In this document: positions 28,077 through 40,513 of the stretch, in pieces | Numbering within the stretch: the first letter of the stretch is position 1 | How the letters are laid out: every line of letters begins with the position of its first letter | DNA from: Ciona savignyi | Lineage: Eukaryota; Chordata; Ascidiacea; Phlebobranchia; Cionidae | Direction: 5' to 3' | Assembly (NCBI GenBank): GCA_000149265.1 | Contig: CH003267.1 | Span: forward strand, 680,202-744,201 | Length of the DNA: 64,000 nucleotides | Position numbers and translations under genes: made by a program | The notes under the pieces: generated by a model | The model's database searches: none | Told to the model about the DNA's origin: nothing | Seen by the model: the letters and a program-made list of their open reading frames with translations, nothing else

Positions 28077-31000
28077 ATGAAAATGGTTTCAACTAAAACA
28101 GCAGTGTTGAAAGTTTTATACGATCTTCTTTGTTTCTTCATATGTAAGTAATTGCATTGTAATTATTACTCTTTGATAAAATAGTTAGTAAATTTGTGGT
28201 TAAAATTTATAGAACAATTTCGAAACATAATACAGGTGTTATTACACTAATTTTTTTTTTTCAGTTGTCATTCCATTATGGGTCTACAACTTACTTCATG
28301 TGGTACCGCTGAACATATTCGGTTATTTTTGTAGTGATAACAGCATACGTTATCCATACCGGAACAGTTCCATATCTTCAGTTATCCTCTTCATTTCTGG
28401 CACACTTGCTTATATTTTATCGGTAAGTGCTGGACATATTATTTAAAAGTTGATGAAATAATAATCTATTTCCATTTTAGGTTGTGGTGGTTGAGGTATT
28501 TTTGTACCGAAGATCGCCTAAAACCAGAAAAACCTCAATCTTTAATCAATTGGTTGTAAATATTTATAGAAGTATAGGTATGTTAATCTGTCATATCATA
28601 TATTATGCATGTATGATTTATAATATGTACAAGGCTTTCTTTTTTTGCTGTTTTAAAAACAAAATATTATAGATGTAATGTATGGAATTCTATCAAAATC
28701 AGTAAATTACATTTTACATGATAAATAGACCTCACCTCTTAAAAGCCTTTATTGTCATTTAGCTTTGACCGCTAATACCTGCAAAGTTCATTTTTTCAAT
28801 TATAAAATATGTGTTTAACATATAATTTTTAGTTTAAACACAGTTATATAGATTTTAATGTTGTGATGTGAGAAATTGTAATTTTTTCACAGTTGATTTA
28901 AAAACTTAATTTGCTGTATATGCAGAAAACTATCACCGGTATCTAAATTCCACCAGGCNNNNNNNNNNNNNNNNNNNNNNNNNNNNNNNNNNNNNNNNNN
29001 NNNNNNNNNNNNNNNNNNNNNNNNNNNNNNNNNNNNNNNNNNNNNNNNNNNNNNNNNNNNNNNNNNNNNNNNNNNNNNNNNNNNNNNNNNNNNNNNNNNN
29101 NNNNNNNNNNNNNNNNNNNNNNNNNNNNNNNNNNNNNNNNNNNNNNNNNNNNNNNNNNNNNNNNNNNNNNNNNNNNNNNNNNNNNNNNNNNNNNNNNNNN
29201 NNNNNNNNNNNNNNNNNNNNNNNNNNNNNNNNNNNNNNNNNNNNNNNNNNNNNNNNNNNNNNNNNNNNNNNNNNNNNNNNNNNNNNNNNNNNNNNNNNNN
29301 NNNNNNNNNNNNNNNNNNNNNNNNNNNNNNNNNNNNNNNNNNNNNNNNNNNNNNNNNNNNNNNNNNNNNNNNNNNNNNNNNNNNNAATTCTGTCAACCAA
29401 ATGTGACATGCACTGCAGCCAACCAACATGAATACATTGATAATTATGTCTGTACCCGAACCTCCCACCCTTTGATTGCCCCATCAGACTTCTCTAAAAG
29501 AATGAAAGATGCAAGGTATTTCTTCATTTCTTCGCTGCACAATGACTGGAATTGTTAAGATAACATAAGAAAATAGAGCCAAAATGACACATTAACAGTG
29601 GAATGTTACTTTATGAAAAATTACATTAAATAACAAAAATTAGAACATCTCAATAAAATAATATTATGAAGAAACAAAATAAAAACTGAAAAAAAATTTG
29701 CTTTTTTTATAATATTTTTTCAACATATAGAAATTACAGCTTTTTTCACTTAAATAATTTTTAAACGTGTTTTATCTGTCAAAACTGCATTTTGAATTTT
29801 TGTAATCATATAAATAATATTAATCATAAAATATATCCTCCCATTTAGCATCCTTTTTAGTCAAAATAAACATTTCCACATTTTTTGCTTGTTTATTTGA
29901 TTAGTAATTAAGAATATTTAATCCAATTACCCAATTGTTGATGGCACAAATACATAGTCCAATCTTGATATACCACTGCCAACACCAACGCTGCTTTATT
30001 TGTTTAGAAAGTCATTTCCCTCTGGCCATGCTTCCTTTTCCATCTATGTTGCTATATTTATGTTGGTAAGTACCTTTGTTTTTTATATTGTTAAAAGGGG
30101 CTAATTGGTGTAATTTTTGACTTGACAAATACGATTATAAACTGTAGAATCATTTGCTTACATGGCATTTAAACGGATACATTAGTCACAATAAAATTTG
30201 CCTGTTAATCCTGTTATCATTACAAAGTGATTATAAGCCAGGTAGCTTGTTATTATTTTTTATTAAACAGTATAACCTGATTATATAGTGTGATTAACAA
30301 TAGTTCTTATCCAACGTTAGTAGGAAATTAGGATATGATACCAAGTCCAGCAGTTAGGTTGTAGCATCATTTTTTATTTATATTTCCATGTCAAAATGTG
30401 TTTATGGAGATAATATAATGACATTCTTTATTTTTAGTAGGTTATGGGCAAAGTAGAAAAGGTATTCTAGAATTTTTTTTTATCCGATATCCAAACCATT
30501 TAGAAAACAACTTGTCTATTTATATATAGCATGTTAATTTCAAAATTTTCAATGAAAATGTTTATTAAGGATCTGTATCTTTAGAATGTTCCTCAAAAAT
30601 TTTACATAACCCATTTCTGATTCTATCGAATGTTAAGTTATCTTAAGACTGCCTAAATTACGATTAATGATATTTCTTGAGCAACCCAATTTTTCTTACA
30701 TGATTACCAATGTTGTTGTTTTTACTTGGTTACAGTATTTCATAAGCATAGTTTTAAATTTCACCAAATAATTACTAAATTTGAAAGGTATTCCAAAATT
30801 TTTTTTATCTTCAGTTGTATCTGGAATTCCGCATGCACTTTCAACACACTCGTCTGGTTCGACATTTAGTTCAAACTGGAATAGTTGCGTGGGCTATATG
30901 GGTTTGTTGTTCGAGAATTTCCGACTACAAGCACCGATATGCAGATGTGGCTGGGGGCATGATCATTGGTACTGTGGTGGCCGTGTTGACAGTAAGTAGA

Positions 31001-32877
31001 CTCACAACCGTGTTGAACTGCATGTGAAAGGACCCAGATCTGTATTGCATGTTTCTTTAATTTTTTTGCATCTTTTATTAATTCTGAAATATATCGTCTT
31101 GTTATTTGACAGTCAATACAGTATATGTTGGACAGACCTGTAAACAGCCAGAACAGCAAATTAGAACTGGAAAGAATGTGTTGTTAAAGTACAAAACCTC
31201 TTAGTTCTGTTAGTCCATTTGGAATTGCAGTCATGTATTTAGTCGAAACTGCTAAAATGCAGAGAGTAGCTAAAGTGAGGATTGAAGCAGCATTTATCTC
31301 CGTTTGCATGTCATCACTAAAGCACTGTGGATTTTAGGGTAGATAAGGGAGTTGATTGATTTGAATGTGAAGAAAGATTTGTTACAGGCACCACTGTCAA
31401 AGCAAATGTCAAATTGAATAGGTTAATGTTCTCCCCATACGATATAAGAAAACCTTTAGAAATGACCAGTGTACCAGAAAATAGTATGATAAAAATGTTT
31501 CATTTTATGAATTTCAGTAATAATTCTAAAGTGTGTTTCTTAAATAATAAGTTTATTTGCAGTCTTTATGACGACATAAATACTACTCATTGCGTTTGTT
31601 GATCTCGATTGGTGCATAACAGCAGGTTAATTGTCTAATTCTGTAAATGTTTTGCGTCAGTTACACGAGCATGGCGCCATGCCTCATGTACTGCAACCTT
31701 TTGAAATTACACTTTGTTCTAAAAACACCTAACCTGCCCTTTTCACTTAGCCAGAATTTTGGTGACGCGTGTATTTTGCTGTCAAACTAGTTTTGATTTT
31801 AAAATTCCGCTTCTTATATGGAAGAGGCACTCTTGAATTGCTTGTGATATTTCCGGATATATAGAGCATATTACAAGAAGCATGCTTGAGAAAGTTTATA
31901 GAGGCCAATACTTCCTCTCTTCAGTACCTACTTCCTGAAGAGTCGAACATTGATGGACATGTAATCGTGGCAGCTGTTTGAACTCGTGTTCCAACAAATC
32001 TGTATTCCCCAAATGATTTCCTATGAGACCTATTGAATGGGCCTAAATGTCAGTCCTATTGAAAGAGTAATTCCTTAAATTAAAAAAACAGAAAAATTAT
32101 TGCAGCAGCAGAAATTTACTCCAATAATTGTATACCAACAGGTTTAATTTATTACAGTATGGAATAATTGATAATTAACAGGCACAACTTAATAATTAAC
32201 AAATAAACACCAGTGCATTAATGCTGGCAGTTTTAATTTATTAGAGCATGGAATAATTTACAATTCTTAAACACAACAAATAATTAACCAATTAATAATT
32301 AGCGAACTTTGCATGTTATCTGTCCCGTTTGTTAGCACATAATAATGACCCCATCAATATTACGTAAACTTCAAGTTCCAAAAAAATTTCAAATACTCCA
32401 ATGATGTTGGCTAATCTCCACATTTCGAACCAGATGCTTGTGTATATTCGCTCAGTTAGTATGGATACAGTAAAACAATACGAGGAACAAGAAAGCTATG
32501 AAGTAATTCCACTTTGCACAGTACATAGTCCACCAAGAACCAATAGAAGGTAGGATTTATATTTTTAAAGAACTTTAGCAGTCAGCTTAATAATCTGATG
32601 TATTAGTTGCATGCTATCTTATACTTCATCATGCTAAAAAACTTGTTTTGCATATAGTATCATGCATGCATGTTATTGCAGTAATATATATATGCAAATT
32701 TAAACAAGGACTTCAATAGTTAATGCTTCTACCTTAATATTGTACAATTAAAAACCTCTCTGACCTACAGAGAGGTTAAACATTATTAAAATTCCTTGCT
32801 ATAGTAAGTTCGATATATTTCTTACAATCTCTAAATATAGTTCAGGCTCTTGTACCAGTCCACACGCTGCCAAGTAG
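28077..32877 (+). CDS. Phospholipid phosphatase (PAP2/LPP family), interrupted by assembly gap
   Basis: Exons 28077/28083-28143, 28265-28422, 28481-28577, [exon part in gap]-29515, 30008-30065, 30815-30991, 32434-32549 and 32842-32877 join in phase. The lead exons encode the N-terminal membrane helices and the family hallmark GYFCSDNSIRYPY. The catalytic motifs C2 (PSGHAS, exon at 30008) and C3 (SRISDYKHRYADV, exon at 30815) are present with their His residues; C1 (KxxxGxxRP) would lie in the N gap. LPPs are six-helix ecto-phosphatases that dephosphorylate lysophosphatidate, phosphatidate and sphingosine-1-phosphate. The C-terminus ends in a polar tail, SPHAAK. A PLPP1/2/3 relative is likely, but a one-to-one name is not claimed. 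Confidence 0.9.
28959..29385. other. Assembly gap (427 N)
   Basis: A run of N inside the phospholipid phosphatase gene. It must hide the C1 motif and the start of the next exon, since reading frame resumes at once at 29386. Confidence 0.98.
30992..32433 (+). other. Long intron of the phosphatase gene
   Basis: AT-rich intron without a supported gene. A diverged tandem duplication of about 95 bases lies near 32140-32290 (TTTAATTTATTA...ATGGAATAATT twice). Confidence 0.55.
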
Positions 32878-34525
32878 ACTCATCGCAGAAAACGTCCAAT
32901 GATATTCACTCGATGGAAGCACCATCTAATGATACACCTCCGAGCAACAGAGTAAACTCCGAACACAGTTTGAAGCATGAAACTTTACAGTAGCTGTTCA
33001 TGCGAACTCCCTGTGAATTATGGGAGCCATTAACAAAATTTGATGTTTCGATTAAAAATGTTTCTAAAATTTTCTTTATTACCGTTGGGAAAATGGAATT
33101 TTACTAGAACATCTTTTTAAGAAACGTGGATTTATCTTTTTGATAAATATATACATATAGGCCTACCTTGGCTAGTACTTGCCAGTTACATATTGATCTT
33201 TAATGACTCTTCTTGAAGTAATTTAGAAAAGCTTTTTTAAAGTGAACAATCTTCTAAAGAATCTAAGTGAATGAAAACAACGTTTGTACCATTTATTATC
33301 ATGTACATTGCACATACAGCACAAGCCTAATTATAACCTCATTTCCATGCCTATATGTGTACATAGTCCTTCAACACCTTATATTTCAATATCGTAAATG
33401 ACTTTTTTAATCGTTTAATGACCAAAATGCATGCAATTTTGTTTTGATGTTTCTGAAATTCTGAAACCCATTTCTTATTCTTTGAAATTTTAAAAGTTCT
33501 ATAGAATGGTATTAAAATTACATTACATAACCTGTTTTATACATAATACATGAAATTTTAGACGCAAAAGCCTACAAAATGTTAAAGCCACATACTGAAT
33601 TTCGAGTGCCGAGCATGCGACAAACAATGTCGATCAGTTTTTGAAACCAAGAATTCAATCTTTGTTTACAAATCCAACTAAATCAAAATAGCCAGAGTGC
33701 CTGTGGCTATGGACCGTAACAAAGTTTAACTGACGTGGGTGGTAATGTTGTATGTAAACTATTAAGCCACCTGTGCCGACCGCTATTGCAGGAGAAAATT
33801 AAACCATAAATCTGGTCTGACGTGTCGCACGGATAGCAAGTCGGGTATAAAATTGCGTTCGGCTCGTGGCATTAATATGCTGGATTGCTCACAAAGGATT
33901 TTATTGGTTAACTCTAGAATACGGAAATTAAATGCAAATTGAGTTAAAAAAAACTCTGTTCGTGATTGTATTCGAATAATGTCTGCATTCGCCCCTTTTA
34001 ATTAAGTTTGGGTTGGGGATTAGTAGTATATATACATTTTCACATTTCAATATTTCAAAACTTGTTCGGACGGTGTGATAAAATGAGACCGTCGAAAATC
34101 AACCTTGGAGGCCAGTTTTCTGAATTCCACACCTTGCCATTGGTCACCAAAGCGTGAATGGGCGTTGTTGTGACATACACATTGCTTCGGTCGCCCTTTG
34201 CTAACACTGCAGTGGACAAAATGAACACCAAACTCTGTGTTATACACGAGAGCACAATGATATTAAAAGACGTATTTAATCAAGTAAGTGGAATCGATCA
34301 GTTTGGCCAGTTTATTTTCCTAAACCGGAACAGAACCTTTACCACCTATAAGTATAGTGAAACCGAGCCAGAGTTAAATCACTCAATTAAGTCCACATGG
34401 GCCCTATATATCTGAATTATTTAATGTCACAATACCTAATTTTTATTAGATAAAATTCATTTTCTCAGTACAATATTTATTTCAGATTCAAAGATTTATT
34501 AACGCGACGTCGCGACCTACATAAA
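32878..34525. other. Intergenic, no gene recognised
   Basis: 3' flank of the phosphatase gene, then AT-rich sequence. The open frames around 34047-34415 overlap on both strands and show no domain, so they are not called. Confidence 0.45.
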
Positions 34526-34760
34526 GTCCGGCCGAATAGCTTGGTGAATTAGTACATCGCCATTTAGTCGAGAGGTGTAATATCGAAACTAATAAGATCC
34601 ATGTACAGGACGCTAGACAAAGTAGATAAAAGGGTTTTACTAAAACCGAAAGAACGTATTGATCATTCGCAGCACACTGCAATAGCTACAATAATCTGGT
34701 GGAGACCGCGAGATGTGATAACGCTCCTTTTACAAAGAATGCATATTTTGGATAATTTCC
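34525..34760 (+). repeat. Diverged SINE-related fragment
   Basis: A head-like CCGGCCGAATAGCTTGGTG, then CACACTGCAATAGCTAC of the SINE body. The segment AAGGGTTTTACTAAAAC recurs at 37627. Confidence 0.55.
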
Positions 34761-35549
34761 ATTTTACAATCCGACATTTACACCAATTGCATTTATGACC
34801 GACTTATCGGCCAAGCGTTTATTTCCTTAAAAAATGATAGGTATATAGAAATGAGTCGCGTTCGACCACACGACCGTTTTAATTTAGGATAGGATAATCA
34901 TGTTCACGCTTTTTTATCTGGAAAATTTTCTACCCCGTGATGGTATCCTAACTAAGACAACTTTGTTTGAAAATCTAAATCTGTATCTTTGCTTTAACTA
35001 TTTGGTCACCCAACCGTACCCGTTCTTGAGTTTTAATGGATATCTATGAATATGTGAATCGAAAGACGTGAAGTAGGGTTTTCCCCTGTCTAAATTTTTG
35101 TTTGTGTGTAAACTGCTCCTAACCGTAGTAAAGTTAGTGTAGTCAGCGATCAAATAGGTAAATTGAGTGGATTACCTGATTATTATATTCCAGAAGTTTT
35201 TAAATGCATTGCCTTTTACATCCATAATTGATAATTCTCTGATGTGTATAAACCTTTAAATGCACCTGGTGTTTTAATTACTTTGCATTCGTAACAGTAA
35301 TCTTTACCCCTCTCATTAAAGACCAAAATTTAAAAACTAATGAAATGCAGAACATCATGTATTCGTAATCACATAACTTTAATTAGGATTGAGCTTTAGT
35401 ATGTATTATTCTTTAATTGAATACGTTTGGTATAAACTAAGCAAAAACGGCAATGATATCTTATTGTAAATATTTTAAATTTTAGTTACTTCTTTAAAAG
35501 AATAAAGTTAAAAATAGGTTTCTGTTTTAATTGAAAATATATCGTCATT

Positions 35550-35918
35550 ATGCCTCATTTACATATTATAGTCCACATGAATGCAAACAAAGTCTACTTT
35601 TCTGTCACAAATGGAGCTCATCATTCTGTGCTTCCAATTTTAAGTGGCATTTTTCAATCGCAACTGAAACAAAAAGGAAGTGACGACCCTGGCGTTTTGC
35701 ATTTTTCATTGCCGCAAAATTCCTTCAAATTTCGTAGCGGAACAGCATTATTCCAATCAATTGGTAAATTAATGGTCAAGTTGTGTGATCAGCTGGAGCC
35801 GGCGGGCTGGAATTTATTGGACAGTAACCGATCTGAAGCAGGGTGCATTGAATTCACATACAAACGTTTTGACTCCAGTAACTCTCCACCTTCTTATGAG
35901 GCCTTCGCACCATCTTAA
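35550..35918 (+). CDS. Small protein of unknown family, paralogue 1 (122 aa)
   Basis: Not recognised. The 122-residue frame begins MPHLHIIVHM, has a mixed alpha/beta look (NKVYFSVTNGAHHSVL; LEPAGWNLL; GCIEFTYKR) and ends in a polar tail with a PPSYE motif, a PPxY site that WW domains can bind. A second copy lies 5 kb downstream at 40514-40846 in the same orientation. The two differ at many third positions, and by a 9-base deletion and tail changes that keep the frame, which supports real coding. No signal peptide or membrane segment. An upstream non-coding exon is possible. Confidence 0.7.
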   Translation: MPHLHIIVHMNANKVYFSVTNGAHHSVLPILSGIFQSQLKQKGSDDPGVLHFSLPQNSFKFRSGTALFQSIGKLMVKLCDQLEPAGWNLLDSNRSEAGCIEFTYKRFDSSNSPPSYEAFAPS

Positions 35919-36114
35919 TATGGTTGACTCATTTTATTTGTGAATGTTAACTAATGATGTATAAAGGGGTATTACATTTTTGTTTTTGTTTTTCTAACAT
36001 GAACAGCCTTAATTGGCTTCATACTGATACTTAATTGGTTTGACTTTGTTTCTGCGAATTGCTTGGATGCCCATCGGGTAGTTTTTAAATAAAAAGACCC
36101 GTTAAACCAATATT

Positions 36115-36616
36115 CTTTAACCCAGCGGTTCCCAAACTTTTTTTGTTGGCGGCGCCTTTAGTAAATTTATTAAACCTTGCGGCTCCCTTATAACGCCAAA
36201 ATTTTCAAACTGCATGTATTGTATATTGTATATCCAGACTATAGCATGCATTTGGATAACCATTCAAACTCTTTAAAACTAATCAAGTGACGAACACTCA
36301 ATTAATGCAAAACAGTTATTTGACAAACCATTATTCGAAAACAATGCCATGTTAGTGAGCAAATAATGGCAGATAACACCGAACAATGGATTTTACAAGT
36401 AAAACGAATGCTGTATGCCAGTGTATGGGGTTGCACACCAGGCTTAAACATCTCCAATTAACGTTTTACTGGTGTAACACACATGTACTATTTTTTTGTG
36501 AAAAAAAAAACAAATAAATGCAGCAACTTCCGCATGCTTTCGCGGCGCCCCTGGCAAAGTCTCGCGGCTCCCCAGGGGCGCCGCGGCGCCCCAGTTTGGG
36601 AACCGCTGCTTTAACC
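36115..36616. mobile_element. hAT-type miniature element with 8-bp duplication CTTTAACC
   Basis: The element runs 36123-36608. Its terminal repeats CAGCGGTTCCCAAACT are the classic hAT end sequence, and the GC-rich subterminal repeats (GGCGGCGCC; GGCGCCGCGGCGCC) can pair. The 8-base duplication CTTTAACC flanks it at 36115-36122 and 36609-36616. No transposase. Confidence 0.93.
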
Positions 36617-36829
36617 TATTCAACTTGGATTTTGAACCACATTTTTTCTGTAGGTAGCAATGATATGGCTTTTAACAGTTTGTCATTTAACCCAATGCAG
36701 GTTATAATTTGTCCTGTAAGGATATTTATTTTCTTGCTGCCTTGTACATGTTTCAGTACACTGCTTCATATTTTCTAACAGTGTTTTTATCTTTGCATTT
36801 TATGTTACCAAAGAATTTGGTAACATAAC

Positions 36830-37175
36830 AATACTGAATAAAGTATAATTTTGGCTGAAATTAGTGTATATTACTGTATAAAACATAATTTCGACTAAAA
36901 TAACAATGTATTTGACTAAAATAAACCATGAACTTATTAGGAATTACAGAGTATATTACTGAATAAAGTATATTTTCAGCTGAAATCAGTGTATATTACT
37001 GAATAAAGTATAATTTTAGCAAAAACTACAGTGTATATTACTAAATAGATAAAAAAATTAACTGGAAGTGTATATTACTGAATAAAGCATAATTTTAGCA
37101 AAAACTACATGGTATATTACTAAATAGATAAAATGTTTAACTGGAATTGTATATTACTGAATAAAGCATAATTTT
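36830..37175. repeat. AT-rich minisatellite
   Basis: At least five imperfect tandem units of about 60 bases contain GTATATTACTGAATAAAG and CATAATTTTAGC. The AATAAA repeats could act as cryptic polyadenylation signals. Confidence 0.8.
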
Positions 37176-37260
37176 AATACAAACAAGAATCTTAAATTCA
37201 ATCATATCTTCCCATTCTCAACGCAAACACCATTTTGCTTGTAGTTCGTTCTGCAAGCAT

Positions 37261-37458
37261 TCATCCGGGAATTAGTTTCATTACCATTGCAAAAAACATC
37301 ACGCAGTAAACATGTGCTAATTTATTTTTTAACCCAAACACGTATAAACGACCATCATATGAAACAAGAGCATGGTGACGTCGTTTAGTTTTCATTGGAG
37401 CAATATTAGTCCATGTTTTTAAGTTAAAAATACACATGCCCTTAATACTACCGACCAC
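37261..37458 (-). pseudogene. Kelch-repeat fragment
   Basis: About 50 residues match one kelch blade of a KLHL protein: IFNLKTWTNIAPMKTKRRHH then ALVSYDGRLYVFG. The rest of the propeller and the BTB/BACK domains are missing, so this is a gene fragment or retrocopy remnant. Confidence 0.65.
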
Positions 37459-37599
37459 CCACAGGAGCCCCTAATACTCCAAACCCCTGACGCTCCCCAC
37501 CTAATGTTTTTCACCACCCACAGAGTCGTCCTAATCTCTCAACAACACACATTTGTTTATACACTACGGCACAATGATATTGGAAAGGGCTTATAAAAG

Positions 37600-37895
37600 C
37601 GGAAACTGAACAAAGTGGAAAGATAAAAGGGTTTTACTAAAACTGAAAGAGTGTCTTAATTATACGCAACACACTGCAATAGTTGCCGCGAGACGTAATC
37701 TGACGATTACCTATGTGATAACGCTCCGAAGCTTCTTATCGCAATATACGTTGGTCAAAAGTCCTTTATCACTATCGTTCTCATTTGTAGACATTCCGCA
37801 GCAAGGCACCGTCCCTAGCGTAACAGCGTAGTCGTATCTGCAACCCTTCGGTTAAAAGGCGACGCAATAATCCATCACACTAACCAGTCGATAAA
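37600..37895. repeat. Composite SINE fragments
   Basis: 37627-37730 resembles the 34.6-kb fragment on + (AAGGGTTTTACTAAAACTG; CACACTGCAATAG). 37800-37895 resembles a SINE head on - (GCAACCCTTCGGTTAAAAGGCGACGC; CTAACCAGTCG). Confidence 0.55.
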
Positions 37896-37951
37896 TGTGG
37901 GTACGTTAATAATTGGCTCATTCTGGATAGTTTGCATGCACGTTTATCGTC

Positions 37952-38177
37952 GGGTGCCTCTGAATACTACAGGATCGCTTGGATCACTTAGATTGCTATA
38001 GAAAGTAATTCTAACCCTGTCCCAAACACTAATTTCAACCCCAGAACTAACTTAAACCCCAACCCTAACATTAATATCATGACCTTTGTAATTACGAATC
38101 ATAGTAAGCGATCCAAGCGATTTAAGCGCTCCATGTGATCCAAGAGTTCCAAGCGATCCTGTAGTATTTAGAGGTAC
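37952..38177. mobile_element. Miniature inverted-repeat element, family G copy 1
   Basis: Ends in inverted GGTGCCTCTGAATACTACAG / CTGTAGTATTTAGAGGTACC, with GATCGCTTGGATC subterminal repeats and an AACCCTAAC-rich centre. Non-coding. Confidence 0.85.
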
Positions 38178-38378
38178 CGTATAAGTCTGTATAACTCAGT
38201 AGGCTATGGGCTCTTCTCGAAGGCGTTTTTCACCAAAAAATCGGTAGGTATAGGAATCTGTCGCGTTAACTATTCGATCGCAAGACCGTTGTCCTTTACG
38301 CATTTTTATCTTCCAAAGGCCGTTTTGTTTGAAATCGATATATGTATCTTTGCTTTAACTGTTCGGCCACACGACCGC

Positions 38379-38596
38379 GGTGCTTCTAAATACTACAGGA
38401 CCGCTTGGAGCGCTTAAATCGCTTGGATCGCTTACCATACTTCGTAATTACAAAAGCAATGATAATAATGTTAGGGTTGGGGTTAAAGTTAGTCTGAGGT
38501 TGAGATTAGTGTTTTTGGACAGGGTTAGAATTACTTTCCATACCAATCTAAGTGATCCAAGCGGACAAGCCGTCCTGTAGTATTTAGAGGCACCCA
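38379..38596. mobile_element. Miniature inverted-repeat element, family G copy 2 (inverted centre)
   Basis: Same terminal repeats as copy 1 (GGTGCTTCTAAATACTACAG), but the central GTTAGGGTTGGGG tract is on the opposite strand. Confidence 0.85.
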
Positions 38597-38687
38597 CACG
38601 ACCGTACTCGTTCTTGAGTTTTGATATCTATGAAATTCTGAATTGAAATATGTGAAGTAGGGTCTTCCCCGTGTCTATAATATAGGT

Positions 38688-39542
38688 GTGTCAACCGATA
38701 AGCACTTAATGTACATCAAACTGAGGCTACAGCTGATCGACATTTGTGACGTCACTGAGTCGCTTGTCGGAACTCCTGGTGTGTTGTGGGTAATTTTTTT
38801 CAATCTTTTTTTAGGCCGATTCTCTTCTTTTCAAACTGTATATCGGCAAAGATGCGCATCTCCTTGATCAATATCCAGAAAATACACAAATTAAAGGGTG
38901 CCTCTAAATACTACGGGATCGCTTGGAGCGCTTGGATCGCTTGGATCACTTAGATTGCTATGGAAAGTAATTCTCACCCTGTCCCTAACACTAATCTCAA
39001 CCCCAGAACTAACTTTAACCCCAACCCTAACATTAATATTATAGCTTTTGTAATTACGAAGTATAGTAAGCGATCCAAGTGATCCTGTAGTATTTAGAGG
39101 TAGGCTACCGCAAATTAAATACCGGTATTATATCAATACCCATGCACAATAACCCCATGGTTGACTGATTGGGTTAGGATTGGTGTTCAGGTAGAGATTA
39201 GCGTTAGGGTTGGGGTTCAGGCTTAGAGTTAGTTTTCACGCAAATAGTGTGTGCAGTGCATAGACTAAGCACACCACTGAATAGCCAGCATTTGGTTTAG
39301 GACCCATCACATTTCGAAATGTTTTAAAATCTTCATACAGAAGCGCGGTAGATATATAGATTTAATCCACAATACACCAGGTGTTTCCACAAGTTACTTG
39401 TCGTTCCGCATAAACAACTCTCTCCTAGGAAAAAAATTACCCACAACACACCAGGAGTTCCGACAAGCGACTCGGTGACGTCACAAATGTCGATCAGCTG
39501 TAGCCTCAGTTTGATGTACATTAAGTGCTTACCGTGTCAACC
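38688..39542. mobile_element. Long-TIR, Mutator-like non-autonomous element
   Basis: The element runs 38697-39533. The left terminal repeat (38697 to about 38802) recurs inverted at about 39424-39533, close to 106 bases with few changes. A 9-base duplication GTGTCAACC flanks it (38688-38696 and 39534-39542), the length typical of Mutator-like elements. Family G copy 3 is nested inside. No transposase. Confidence 0.88.
38897..39103. mobile_element. Miniature inverted-repeat element, family G copy 3 (nested)
   Basis: Same ends as copies 1 and 2 (GGTGCCTCTAAATACTAC / GTAGTATTTAGAGG), inserted within the Mutator-like element, so it is the younger insertion. Confidence 0.85.
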
Positions 39543-40500
39543 GTAATAAGGACAGATTATTAATATTTTGTTCTGTGGACAGAACATAGGCTTCTTAGTA
39601 TAGAAAATTGTTTAGTTGTGTAATGCTATACTGATACGATAACATTGTTGATTCAGTTAACAAGTGGAGAACTTCATTATAAAGTGTATAGAATCTAGCA
39701 GACCAAAGGAGTTACCACCCCATGCACAAAAGGGGTAAGTTTAGTAGTACAAATGTTATTAGATAATACGAGGAATACACTTTTTTTTACTTTCAGCTAG
39801 TAAGCTGTGGCAGTCAAAAGACAGTGTTATTAAATCTTTTTTTATACAAGTGTACATGGAAGCATATTATCACATCGTACTTTTTAAATCCAACATTGAG
39901 AAAAACCATGATTTTTTACACCTGTGGGCTTAAGTATTGATTGTAGTTATTTTCTGTTTAAAACTCAACACCATTAAGGCGTTTTGGTATAAATTTCCAG
40001 AATCGGATTTGTTAGTAGTGCCTTCTTCATACAGTTCGTGGACTAATATTTACTTTAATTGTTGGCCGTGAACTAGAAATTAAATAGTTCCTGTGTAAAA
40101 ATTGTATTTAGCAGTTAAATCTAGGTTAATCCAGTTAGGTTAAAACACATTTTTTTATATTCCAGTGGTTTTATATTTTTTATGCATTCCTAAGTAACTT
40201 TGCAATTATAACAGTTTCAGTACAAAGGATTGAGTATTAGTGTAGCATTCTTTAATTAAATTCTGACCATTAAATGTATTCGAATGTACACAAACTAAAT
40301 GTAGTTAGCTGTATTAGAATGCATTCAGTTACAACTTGTGAATATTACTTTCTCCAACCCTGCTTTGCGTATAAACTATACAAGCCAGGCAAAGATACCT
40401 TATTGTAAATATTTACAAATCATAATACTTTTTAATTTCCCAGAAAAAACTTAAAAATAGGGTTTGTGTTTTAATATATCATCACTAGGCCTCATTTACA
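39543..40500. other. Flank of small gene paralogue 2
   Basis: AT-rich. The last part (40390-40500) resembles 35470-35550 upstream of paralogue 1 (TTATTGTAAATATTT; CTTAAAAATAGG), so the duplication included upstream DNA. Confidence 0.6.
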
Positions 40501-40513
40501 TATTATTGTTGAA

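Noticed and set aside
28887..29484. Minus-strand frames across the N gap
   Set aside because: They exist only because N runs contain no stops; the real coding strand there is the phosphatase on +.
34047..34415. Overlapping open frames on both strands
   Set aside because: No domain, no splice support and mutual overlap; consistent with chance.
38000..38080. Telomere-like AACCCTAAC tract
   Set aside because: Irregular and confined to the centre of family G miniature elements, so not an interstitial telomere array.
37952..39103. CRISPR-like regular repeats
   Set aside because: Repeats are inverted termini of miniature elements in an animal genome, not direct repeats with unique spacers.
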